The notes beneath the pieces are model-generated. The model was not told the origin of the DNA. It made no database searches and saw only the letters and a list, made by a program, of their open reading frames with translations. Of a stretch of 6,407 nucleotides of DNA, positions 1 through 5,499 are shown piece after piece. Location: assembly GCA_009783365.1 (NCBI GenBank), contig WRHG01000109.1, positions 1-6,407 on the forward strand. Direction: 5' to 3'. The position numbers were made by a program, and so were the translations under genes. The DNA comes from Clostridia bacterium. GTDB lineage: Bacteria > Bacillota_A > Clostridia > Christensenellales > Aristaeellaceae. The stretch's first letter is position 1, and the number at the start of each line of letters is the position of its first letter.

Positions 1-375
1 CTTTAGCCCCACGACGAGCCCTGCGTTCAGCAAGCCAATGCCCGCCCCGGCCGCAATGGCGATCACGGTCGCCAATACGATGTTCATGTCCGTCCGTGTC
101 AGCATCAAAATCCATATCGAGGCCACAACGCCCGCGGTCGATCCGATCGACAGATCGATTTGCGCGATGATGAGGATCAGCGTCATGCCTACAGCCGCCA
201 CCAGCAGCGGCGCGGAGTTTGTCAGCAGCGAGACAACATTCTGGCTCGACAAAAACAGCGGCGTCAGAGACGCATAGACGATGCCCAGCGCGATGATCAG
301 CATATACATCGCATAATGAATCAAAAACTTTGTGACTTTCCGCTGTCTGCTCACGTTGGAAACTTTCCTTTCCAC
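1..375 (-). CDS. ABC transporter permease, second of the operon (RbsC/CUT2 type), partial at left edge
   Basis: This is the N-terminal 125 residues of an inner-membrane permease of the branched-chain amino acid/ribose (CUT2) family; the rest lies beyond the left edge. The family motif GMTLILIIAQIDLSIGS is at residues 63-79, with Gln72 where a Gly is usual, and the GxGxxN-type motif (GIGLLNAGLVVG) is at 112-123. Hydrophobic segments are at about 22-41, 55-73, 80-92 and 99-117, after a short basic N-terminus. I chose the GTG at 375-373 because a perfect AAGGAG lies 9 nt before it; a second in-frame GTG at 354 has a poorer site. The gene starts 21 nt after the ATPase stop, so it is the last visible gene of the same operon. 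It probably pairs with the permease at 1874-2878 to form a heterodimeric channel (inference). The transported sugar is unknown. Confidence 0.87.
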   Translation of the reverse strand, partial: MERKVSNVSRQRKVTKFLIHYAMYMLIIALGIVYASLTPLFLSSQNVVSLLTNSAPLLVAAVGMTLILIIAQIDLSIGSTAGVVASIWILMLTRTDMNIVLATVIAIAAGAGIGLLNAGLVVGLK

Positions 376-384
376 AGCTTATCG

Positions 385-390
385 CTCCTT
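385..390 (-). promoter_or_regulatory. Shine-Dalgarno site of the second permease
   Basis: AAGGAG reads on the minus strand 9 nt upstream of the GTG at 375. It decides the start in favour of GTG-375 over GTG-354, and it lies between the ATPase stop and the permease start. Confidence 0.6.
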
Positions 391-396
391 TTCGCC

Positions 397-1872
397 CTAC
401 ACGCAATAAGACATGAGGATCTCTTTGTCGATGTCGGCTTTATCGATCTCCGCCGCGATGTGTCCCCGGTTTAACACCAATACGCGATCACTCAAGGCGT
501 ATATTTCCTCGATCTCCGAAGATATCAGCAGGCACGCCGTGCCCTCCTGGGCTAGGTTTTGGATCATTTTATGGATCTCGGCCTTTGCCCCCACGTCCAC
601 GCCGCGGGTCGGCTCGTCCAACAGGAAGATGCGCGGTTTCCGCAACAGCCACTTGGCCATGATGACCTTCTGCATGTTGCCGCCCGAAAGCGATTCGATT
701 TTGGTCTGAACGTCTGGTGTTTTGACGTTGAGCTTTTGTACATACTCCTCGGCGTCTTCGCGCTGCCTTTTAAAATCAAGAAAGGGCAAGGGCTTCCCCC
801 TGTAGGCTTTCAGGTGGGGCGAGGTGATGTTTTTCCACACGGGCCACGGCAGAAACAGCCCGTCATCGTGGCGCTCTTCCGTTACATAGCCGCAATACTC
901 ACGCACATTCTTGAAGCTGACGTGACGCAGGCCATTGCCCGTGTCGATATACACCTTGCCTTTGTCCGCCTTCTTGAGCCCGTACAGCGTTTGCACCAAT
1001 TCCGTGCGGCCCGACCCCATCAAACCCCAGAGGCCTACGATCTCGCCTTTGCGCAGCCGGAAGCTCACGTCAACCGGCGCCTTGCCGGAGGTGATCGCTT
1101 CCGCCTGAAAGACCACGTCGTCCGCGTCCTTCCCGGTGCGCTTATCCAGCTTTACGACCTCGCCGCCGATCATATTCATCAAAATCTCGGAACGAGGAAT
1201 GTCCTTGGTGAGACCCGATATCACCACCTGGCCGTCTCGCAGCACAATGGTTCTATCCGAAATCTCTTCCACTTCATCAAGAAAGTGGGAGATAAAAAAT
1301 ATCACCGCGCCGCGGGCCTTGAGTTCGCGGATGATCTCAAACAGCTTCTTTTTTTCCGCCGTGGTGAACGACGCCGTGGGCTCGTCAAAGAGCAGTATCT
1401 TGCCGACGCAGGACAGCGCCCGCGCGATTTCCACCATCTGGCGCTCGCCAATGGGCAAGTCGCCCACTTTGGCGGTAGACTTGATATCGCAGTCCATCAT
1501 GCGAAGGTACCTTTGGGCTGCATCGTTCATCTTTTTGTAGTGAACGCCCTTTTTCAATTTGGAGATACATATATTCTCGGCCACCGTCATGAAATTGAAG
1601 GTGATAGGCTCCTGATGGATGAATCCGATACCGTGTTGCTCCGCATCCTGTGGCGAATGGATTTTGACCTCTTCCCCGTTGATGTATATTTTGCCCGCGC
1701 TCGCCCGGTGCACTCCGCCTAAGATGTTCATCAGCGTAGATTTTCCCGCCCCATTGACGCCGATGAGCGCGGTAACCTCGCCGCCCCGCGCCTCAATGGT
1801 CACATCGTGAAGCGCCTTGACGCCCGGGAACACCTTCGACATGTTTTCCAGCCTTAAAACCATATTATCCAT
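397..1872 (-). CDS. sugar ABC transporter ATP-binding protein, double-domain RbsA/MglA family
   Basis: This 491-residue protein is the energising subunit of a CUT2 sugar importer, on the cytoplasmic face of the membrane. The length is normal for the family. Domain 1 has Walker A GVNGAGKST at 38-46, Q-loop Gln87, signature LPIGERQ at 139-145, Walker B ILLFDEPTAS at 159-168 and switch His196. Domain 2 has the family's degenerate Walker A GLMGSGRT (283-290, Arg in place of the catalytic Lys), signature LSGGNMQK at 395-402, Walker B with Asp419-Glu420 in LLDEPTRGVD, and Ser452 in place of the switch His. This asymmetry is standard for RbsA-type proteins, where one ATP site is impaired. The ATG at 1872 is preceded by AAGGG with a 9-nt spacer; Met4 (1863) is less well placed. 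The gene begins 1 nt after the upstream permease stop, so the two are translationally coupled. The substrate cannot be inferred from this subunit. Confidence 0.96.
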   Translation of the reverse strand: MDNMVLRLENMSKVFPGVKALHDVTIEARGGEVTALIGVNGAGKSTLMNILGGVHRASAGKIYINGEEVKIHSPQDAEQHGIGFIHQEPITFNFMTVAENICISKLKKGVHYKKMNDAAQRYLRMMDCDIKSTAKVGDLPIGERQMVEIARALSCVGKILLFDEPTASFTTAEKKKLFEIIRELKARGAVIFFISHFLDEVEEISDRTIVLRDGQVVISGLTKDIPRSEILMNMIGGEVVKLDKRTGKDADDVVFQAEAITSGKAPVDVSFRLRKGEIVGLWGLMGSGRTELVQTLYGLKKADKGKVYIDTGNGLRHVSFKNVREYCGYVTEERHDDGLFLPWPVWKNITSPHLKAYRGKPLPFLDFKRQREDAEEYVQKLNVKTPDVQTKIESLSGGNMQKVIMAKWLLRKPRIFLLDEPTRGVDVGAKAEIHKMIQNLAQEGTACLLISSEIEEIYALSDRVLVLNRGHIAAEIDKADIDKEILMSYCV

Positions 1873-1873
1873 A

Positions 1874-2878
1874 TCAGCGCACCCTTACTTCGCCAATTTT
1901 ATTGCGAACCAAATCAAAATAGGTAAACAGTATGACGACGGAACCCTTGATCACGAAAGTGATAAAGTATTCAACGCCATAAAGGTTCATTACGTTGGAG
2001 ATGGTTGACATGAAGATGCTCCCGATGATTGTGCCTAAAATGGTGCCCTTTCCGCCCATCACGCTGGCGCCGCCGATGACCGTCGCGCAAACGATGTTCA
2101 TGAACTGATCCTGGGTGCCCAGCGACGGGCCTGCCGAGGCCAGTTTCGCGCTGCCCAGCACCCCCGCGATGCCCGCCATCAGGCCGCTGATCAGATAGAT
2201 GAGAAATTTGATGCGCTCTGTGTTCACGCCGCACACTTTGGCGGTTTTCTCGTTGATGCCCGTCTGATACAGATGTTGTCCAAACGTGGTTTTGCTGAGC
2301 AGCAGATGCATGACCACCGCCACCACGATCAGGATGACCGCCTGGGTGGGCACGCCGAACATATCGCCCGCGAATATCTGTTTGAAGGACGCTGGCAGGC
2401 CGCCGATGCTTTTGGCGCCGGTAATCCAGTTGGATGCGCCGGAGGCCACCGTAGCGACGGCAAGCGTAACGATCATGGGCACCATCTTGAACTTGGCGAC
2501 GCTGAGGCCGTTGAATGCCCCGATCGCCATCGCAACCAGCAGGATGGTGCATACGCCGGCCGCTACGCTTTGCGTTTTGGCCATCACCGTACACCCGATG
2601 ATCGCCGAAAACGCCATGTTCATGGGCAGCGACAGATCAATACCCGCCGTAATAATAACGAAAGTCAAGCCAATGGCCATCAGGCCGATGGAACTGGTCT
2701 GGACAATTACGTTGGATATATTTCTCCATGTCATAAACTTGGGAACAAACAGTGAAATCGATAGGATGATGACAACGCCTACGATAAATAGCACTACGTT
2801 TGGATCCCTGAGTTTGGACAAAGACAGATACTGCTTTTTGACCGCCGCTGATGCGTCCGGTATCTTTCTGTCAGACAC
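1874..2878 (-). CDS. sugar ABC transporter permease (RbsC/CUT2 type)
   Basis: This is a 334-residue polytopic inner-membrane permease. Its family motifs are GLTFVIITAGIDLSLP at about 70-85 (the usual Gly after LSV is Pro-Met here), GAFNGLSVAKFK at 120-131, the cytoplasmic EAA-like coupling region around 200-233 (GVNTERIKF then ISGLMAG), and VIGGASVMGGKG at 267-278. The N-terminal 25 residues or so are polar and the rest alternates hydrophobic segments, as expected. The frame stays open upstream to an ATG at 2944, but the extra 22 residues are polar and unlike the family. The GTG at 2878 has GGAGG 8 nt before it, so I use that start. The gene lies downstream of the SBP stop, separated by a strong stem-loop, and runs with 1 nt spacing into the ATPase gene. 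Confidence 0.94.
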   Translation of the reverse strand: MSDRKIPDASAAVKKQYLSLSKLRDPNVVLFIVGVVIILSISLFVPKFMTWRNISNVIVQTSSIGLMAIGLTFVIITAGIDLSLPMNMAFSAIIGCTVMAKTQSVAAGVCTILLVAMAIGAFNGLSVAKFKMVPMIVTLAVATVASGASNWITGAKSIGGLPASFKQIFAGDMFGVPTQAVILIVVAVVMHLLLSKTTFGQHLYQTGINEKTAKVCGVNTERIKFLIYLISGLMAGIAGVLGSAKLASAGPSLGTQDQFMNIVCATVIGGASVMGGKGTILGTIIGSIFMSTISNVMNLYGVEYFITFVIKGSVVILFTYFDLVRNKIGEVRVR

Positions 2879-2886
2879 TTCACATT

Positions 2887-2891
2887 CCTCC
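2887..2891 (-). promoter_or_regulatory. Shine-Dalgarno site fixing the permease start at GTG-2878
   Basis: GGAGG on the minus strand, 8 nt before GTG-2878. The upstream ATG-2944 has no comparable site, so the shorter protein is preferred. Confidence 0.7.
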
Positions 2892-2906
2892 AACTGAACG
2901 GAACTT

Positions 2907-2955
2907 GGGCGCGGCTTACCATCGCCGCCGGCGGTACCGGCCACTGGCCGCGCCC
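2907..2955 (-). other. GC-rich self-complementary leader ahead of the permease
   Basis: GGGCGCGGC (2907-2915) and GCCGCGCCC (2947-2955) are exact 9-bp inverted copies. Between them lie the palindrome CCGCCGGCGG (2925-2934) and an alternative arm pair GGCC/GGCC (2939-2949). The mRNA leader of the permease can therefore fold in more than one way, 15 nt or more upstream of its ribosome binding site. A regulatory role is conjecture; it could simply be stable GC-rich spacer. Confidence 0.3.
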
Positions 2956-2991
2956 CTTCGGCTTCGCGGGGGATAAAAATCCTTTCCGAAT

Positions 2992-3000
2992 CTTATACCA
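2992..3000 (-). promoter_or_regulatory. possible extended -10 element of an internal promoter
   Basis: TGGTATAAG on the minus strand resembles an extended -10 box (TGn-TATAAT). It lies between the SBP stem-loop and the permease gene, where a secondary promoter could keep the membrane genes expressed. No good -35 box stands at 17 nt, so this is weak. Confidence 0.2.
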
Positions 3001-3037
3001 ATCTGAAACGCCAATGGGTATGACCATAAATCCAACA

Positions 3038-3078
3038 CAGAGACGCCGCCCCGCAAGGGTTTCAGGGCGGCATCTCTG
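3038..3078 (-). terminator. strong stem-loop after the SBP gene (partial terminator or mRNA-stabilising hairpin)
   Basis: The two 14-nt arms (3038-3051 and 3065-3078) pair along their length, with one position that is a G-U pair in the minus-strand RNA, around a 13-nt loop. It begins 14 nt after the SBP stop. The sequence after the 3' arm on the minus strand is only moderately T-rich (TGTTGGATTTATGG), so read-through into the permease is likely. In binding-protein operons such hairpins commonly protect the upstream mRNA and keep SBP levels above those of the membrane subunits; applying that here is inference. Confidence 0.7.
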
Positions 3079-3092
3079 AGGCGACCGGTTTG

Positions 3093-3842
3093 TTATTCTT
3101 CGTAAGCTTGCGCCCACCAGGTCTGGGTGTTCACATTCTCTTTGGTCATGATGCCCGCGCCTACCGTCTGCGACTGATTCGCGATCGGCTTGCCGTCAAT
3201 CAGGTCATACACCACGGAGGTAAAGAGATCGGCCATGCCTTCCAGGTTGTACACGCCTTCCACGTCGATGAAACCATCACGCACATACTGCAATCCCACC
3301 GGGAACGCGTCCTGCGCGCAGACCCACACATGGCCTTCCTCGCCGTTGGGGATCCAGGCGTCGTTGGCTTCCAGCACCGACTGCACGGAGGTGATGATAA
3401 AGTCGGATGCGATCAATACACAGTTGGAATCAGGGTTTGCCTGCCACGCTGTCGTAAAGTTGGCCAGCGCTTTGTCGGAATTCCATTCGGACGGAACGGT
3501 GACCTCTACTTGGGTGTCAAATTCGGCCGCCGCGTTGTCGAAGCCCTCGATTCTGTTGAGTGCGTTCTGGTCGGCCAGGTCGCCCACGATGGAGATGATC
3601 TTGTTGGGGGTCACGCCCGCGTCCTTCATCATCTGGAAAAACACCTTGCCGGCCTCATAAGCCTGCGCCGTGGTATCCAGGCCCACAAACGCATCCGGCT
3701 GCGTCACGGAAGGATCCGCGGCACGGTCGTAGAGGATGATCGGGATGCCGGCCGCCTGCGCGGACTCGATCGAGGAACCGATCGCGATGCTGTCAAACGC
3801 GTACACCACGATAACGTCCACGCCGCGGGAGATCAGGTCGTC
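3093..3842 (-). other. sugar ABC transporter substrate-binding protein portion (Peripla_BP_4-like), N-terminus lost
   Basis: Residues about 438-686 of the chimeric frame match the C-terminal two thirds of a CUT2 substrate-binding protein. They begin at a [13 protein letters not shown] strand and continue with [15 protein letters not shown], a [13 protein letters not shown] helix, and the typical [19 protein letters not shown] segment followed by IASD. The protein ends in TWWAQAYEE. In an intact gene this protein would capture the sugar outside the membrane and deliver it to the two permeases. The expected signal peptide (often a lipobox in Firmicutes) and about the first 100 residues are absent because of the join. 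Its stop lies 14 nt before the 3038-3078 stem-loop, and the permease, ATPase and second permease follow on the same strand, so this half belongs with the left block. Confidence 0.88.
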
Positions 3843-5153
3843 CGTCATCACCCCGATATACGCCTGCGAGCGGTCGAGCGTGAACGTCCGCCCCTCCCCT
3901 CTGCCCGCTTCCTCTCCCGCCCGCAAGGCCGCGTTCAGCCCGGCGATGAGCCCCTGCGCCGCAGCCTCCTCGTACCCGGTCGTCCCGTTGATCTGGCCCG
4001 CGAAGAAAAGACCGGATATCCGCTTCGTCTCATACGTCGGCTTCAGCGCGCGCGGGTCGACGAAATCGTACTCGATGGCATAGCCGTAACGCATGATTTC
4101 CGCATGTTCGAGGCCGTCGATCATGCGGATCATCTTGTCCTGTACGTCGCGCGGCAGACTCGTCGAAAGCCCGTTGATATAGACCTCGTTCGTGTTGCGG
4201 CCTTCCGGTTCCAGGTACAACTGGTGCCGCTCCTTGTCGGCAAAACGATCGACTTTCGTTTCAATCGACGGGCAATAGCGCGGGCCGGTCGATTGAATCT
4301 GCCCGGTGTACATCGGGGCGCGATCGAAATTTTGACGAATCAGCTCATGCATCGCCGGGTTTGTGTGGGTGATCCAACAGGACAGTTGCTCTTGTTCGAT
4401 ACGGCTGTTGAGGAACGAAAACGGTTGTGGCTCGTCATCACCCGGATGCAAGGCAAGTTTCGCAAAATTAATCGACTTGCCATTCAGCCGCGCAGGTGTA
4501 CCCGTTTTGAAGCGGTCGAGCATGATGCCGAGTTGTCGCAGTGAGTCACTCAAGCCAATGGCCGCCGGTTCGCCCGCCCGTCCGCCGGGAAAGGTTTGAT
4601 GCCCGACATGAATCACGCCATGTAAAAACGTGCCACAACATAAAATGACCGCACCGGCGCGATATGCGATATTTCCGTCAATCAACACACCCATGATACG
4701 ATGTTGCTGCGAAGGCAGAAACTGAAAAGACCGGGAGGTCACGGCGTGACCGCCGTTAGAAATAGGGGCGGTCAACAGCCCGATAACCGTTTCCTGTCGC
4801 AATTCGAGATTCGGTTGTTGTTCGAGATAATGCTTGACGAAAATTCTGTATGCGTGTTTGTCGGCCTGAGCGCGAGGGCCGTGCATAGCTGATCCTTTGC
4901 TGCGGTTGAGCATACGAAACTGAATACCGGTTGCGTCAATGGCCAGCCCCATCATACCGCCGAGCGCGTCGATTTCGCGGACAATCTGCCCCTTGCCTAC
5001 ACCGCCGACCGCAGGGTTGCAACTCATCTGTGAAATCGTGTCAAGGTTCCCCGTCAGTAATGCCGTTCGCGCACCCAACCTCGCCGCAGCCAATGCTGCT
5101 TCCACTCCGGCATGACCGCCGCCCACCACAATGACATCATATTCGGTTGACAC
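3093..5153 (-). CDS. mnmG: chimeric ORF: MnmG N-terminal two thirds joined in frame to the C-terminal part of an ABC sugar-binding protein
   Basis: The frame is 686 codons, starting at a GTG (5153-5151) that gives the usual MnmG N-terminus and ending at TAA. Residues 1 to about 437 are tRNA uridine-5-carboxymethylaminomethyl synthesis protein MnmG (GidA). From about 447 to 686 the protein is a periplasmic-type sugar-binding protein belonging to the ABC operon downstream. The MnmG C-terminal helical region, about 190 residues needed for tRNA and MnmE contact, is missing, as are the SBP signal peptide and first part. A cytoplasmic FAD enzyme and an exported lectin-like fold have no known reason to be fused, and neither half would be expected to work. 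An assembly or amplification chimera is the most likely origin. An automated pipeline would probably name the whole frame MnmG, which would be misleading. No clear Shine-Dalgarno site precedes the GTG. Confidence 0.85.
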   Translation of the reverse strand: MSTEYDVIVVGGGHAGVEAALAAARLGARTALLTGNLDTISQMSCNPAVGGVGKGQIVREIDALGGMMGLAIDATGIQFRMLNRSKGSAMHGPRAQADKHAYRIFVKHYLEQQPNLELRQETVIGLLTAPISNGGHAVTSRSFQFLPSQQHRIMGVLIDGNIAYRAGAVILCCGTFLHGVIHVGHQTFPGGRAGEPAAIGLSDSLRQLGIMLDRFKTGTPARLNGKSINFAKLALHPGDDEPQPFSFLNSRIEQEQLSCWITHTNPAMHELIRQNFDRAPMYTGQIQSTGPRYCPSIETKVDRFADKERHQLYLEPEGRNTNEVYINGLSTSLPRDVQDKMIRMIDGLEHAEIMRYGYAIEYDFVDPRALKPTYETKRISGLFFAGQINGTTGYEEAAAQGLIAGLNAALRAGEEAGRGEGRTFTLDRSQAYIGVMTDDLISRGVDVIVVYAFDSIAIGSSIESAQAAGIPIILYDRAADPSVTQPDAFVGLDTTAQAYEAGKVFFQMMKDAGVTPNKIISIVGDLADQNALNRIEGFDNAAAEFDTQVEVTVPSEWNSDKALANFTTAWQANPDSNCVLIASDFIITSVQSVLEANDAWIPNGEEGHVWVCAQDAFPVGLQYVRDGFIDVEGVYNLEGMADLFTSVVYDLIDGKPIANQSQTVGAGIMTKENVNTQTWWAQAYEE
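3816..3842 (-). other. probable chimera junction (27 nt coding DDLISRGVD)
   Basis: On the amino-acid level this stretch fits both MnmG (DDL, then I/V, S/T, R/K, G) and the binding protein ([13 protein letters not shown]). To the right the protein is clearly MnmG; to the left it is clearly SBP. The exact switch cannot be placed within the shared word. GC also changes here: about 62-77% just right of it (3841-4080) against about 50-58% over most of the remaining mnmG sequence. Confidence 0.7.
3816..5153 (-). other. mnmG: MnmG (GidA) portion of the chimera, C-terminus lost
   Basis: MnmG with MnmE installs the 5-carboxymethylaminomethyl group on U34 of several tRNAs in the cytoplasm, using FAD, NADH and methylene-tetrahydrofolate. 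The dinucleotide-binding motif GGGHAG is at residues 11-16, followed by conserved [12 protein letters not shown] with Cys45. The first family signature [11 protein letters not shown] is at 290-300 with the conserved Cys294, and the second ([17 protein letters not shown]) is at 385-401. The protein matches MnmG through AYIGVM (about 436) and the overlapping DDLISRGVD (438-446). After that, a real MnmG would continue with an EPYRMFTSRAEYR-type segment, which is absent. The usual family length is about 620-630 residues. The style ([13 protein letters not shown] region, [21 protein letters not shown]) would fit a planctomycete, but this is an impression only. Confidence 0.9.
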
Positions 5154-5299
5154 GTTGGATTGAGAATATTGCCCAAGTTATTTTCTTTACATCAATATAA
5201 TAATGCTATTCTTAGGCCCATTTTCGCAGAAAACGATCATTTATCAAGGCGGTTTCCTAGAATGTTTCTTGATCTGACAATGGCCACCGGGAACAGAGT

Positions 5300-5358
5300 G
5301 TAGCGCAGTGAATTGACCGGATCAAACGCGTAATAATCCGGTCAATTCACTGCGTTAC
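5300..5358. repeat. near-perfect 23-bp inverted repeat with 13-nt spacer
   Basis: Arms 5300-5322 and 5336-5358 are reverse complements with a single mismatch (position 5303 against 5355). The core GCAGTGAATTGACCGGAT is exact. The spacer is 5323-5335. No T-run follows on either strand, and neither flanking gene ends here, so an intrinsic terminator is unlikely. It may be a dispersed palindromic repeat, a remnant of a small mobile element, a large operator, or an RNA hairpin in a transcript crossing the region. Confidence 0.85.
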
Positions 5359-5366
5359 TTTCTCGA

Positions 5367-5394
5367 CTGCCATTGGGAAATTCCCTTGGGGCAG
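5367..5394. repeat. small interrupted palindrome
   Basis: CTGCC (5367-5371) and GGCAG (5390-5394) enclose the palindrome GGGAAATTCCC (5375-5385), giving a short two-part hairpin. It lies between the large inverted repeat and the candidate promoter, so an operator is possible, but no regulator is visible to support this. Confidence 0.4.
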
Positions 5395-5423
5395 GTATGA
5401 CTTTTTTGCACAAAGAATTGCCC

Positions 5424-5452
5424 TTGAATCGCGTCGTTTTTTTTTGTACTAT
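5424..5452 (+). promoter_or_regulatory. candidate sigma-70-type promoter of the FlgI-like gene
   Basis: TTGAAT (5424-5429) and TACTAT (5447-5452) are separated by exactly 17 nt, including a T9 run. This would start transcription near 5459-5460, about 40 nt before the ATG. The match is to the general bacterial consensus; planctomycete promoters are less well defined. Confidence 0.45.
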
Positions 5453-5499
5453 TTGCCAAACATGTTTTTCGATTTCGAAGTTTGGTTAAGGCAACAAAA

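Larger units (their letters stand above)
5154..5499. other. divergent intergenic region between mnmG and the FlgI-like gene
   Basis: This stretch is visibly AT-richer than its neighbours. It must hold the promoters of both divergent genes. It contains the 23-bp inverted repeat (5300-5358), a small palindromic hairpin (5367-5394), an imperfect direct repeat GCCAyyGGGAA at 5283-5293 and 5369-5379 flanking the inverted repeat, a T9 run (5437-5445), and a plausible sigma-70-type promoter for the plus-strand gene. For mnmG only a poor candidate is seen (minus strand TTGATA 5247-5242, 17 nt, AAAATG). I see no tRNA, riboswitch or credible small protein gene. Confidence 0.7.

Noticed and set aside
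38..474. Plus-strand open frames near the left edge
   Set aside because: They oppose the second permease, whose minus-strand translation has clear membrane segments and the GMTL...IDLSIGS motif.
559..1722. Long plus-strand open frame (387 codons) opposite the ATPase gene
   Set aside because: It lies entirely antisense to a gene with intact ATPase motifs in both domains. Its protein is rich in His, Arg and Phe with no recognisable domain, as expected of a GC-rich shadow frame.
3090..4544. Long plus-strand open frame (484 codons) opposite the mnmG-SBP frame
   Set aside because: Its protein shows Arg/His/Val-rich low-complexity composition and no domain, and it spans the chimera junction without any change in character. 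It is a codon-bias shadow.
3093..5153. A new bifunctional tRNA-modification and sugar-sensing protein
   Set aside because: The MnmG half lacks its C-terminal domain and the SBP half lacks its signal peptide and first part. The compartments differ, each half matches its own neighbours, and the join sits on a short shared word. A chimera is the simpler reading.
5260..5303. Tiny plus-strand reading frame (ATG at 5262, 13 codons)
   Set aside because: It is too short, has no ribosome site and runs into the inverted repeat; there is no support for coding.
5437..5445. T9 run as the tail of an intrinsic terminator
   Set aside because: No hairpin lies directly before it on the plus strand, and no gene on that strand ends upstream. 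It fits better as the spacer of the candidate promoter.
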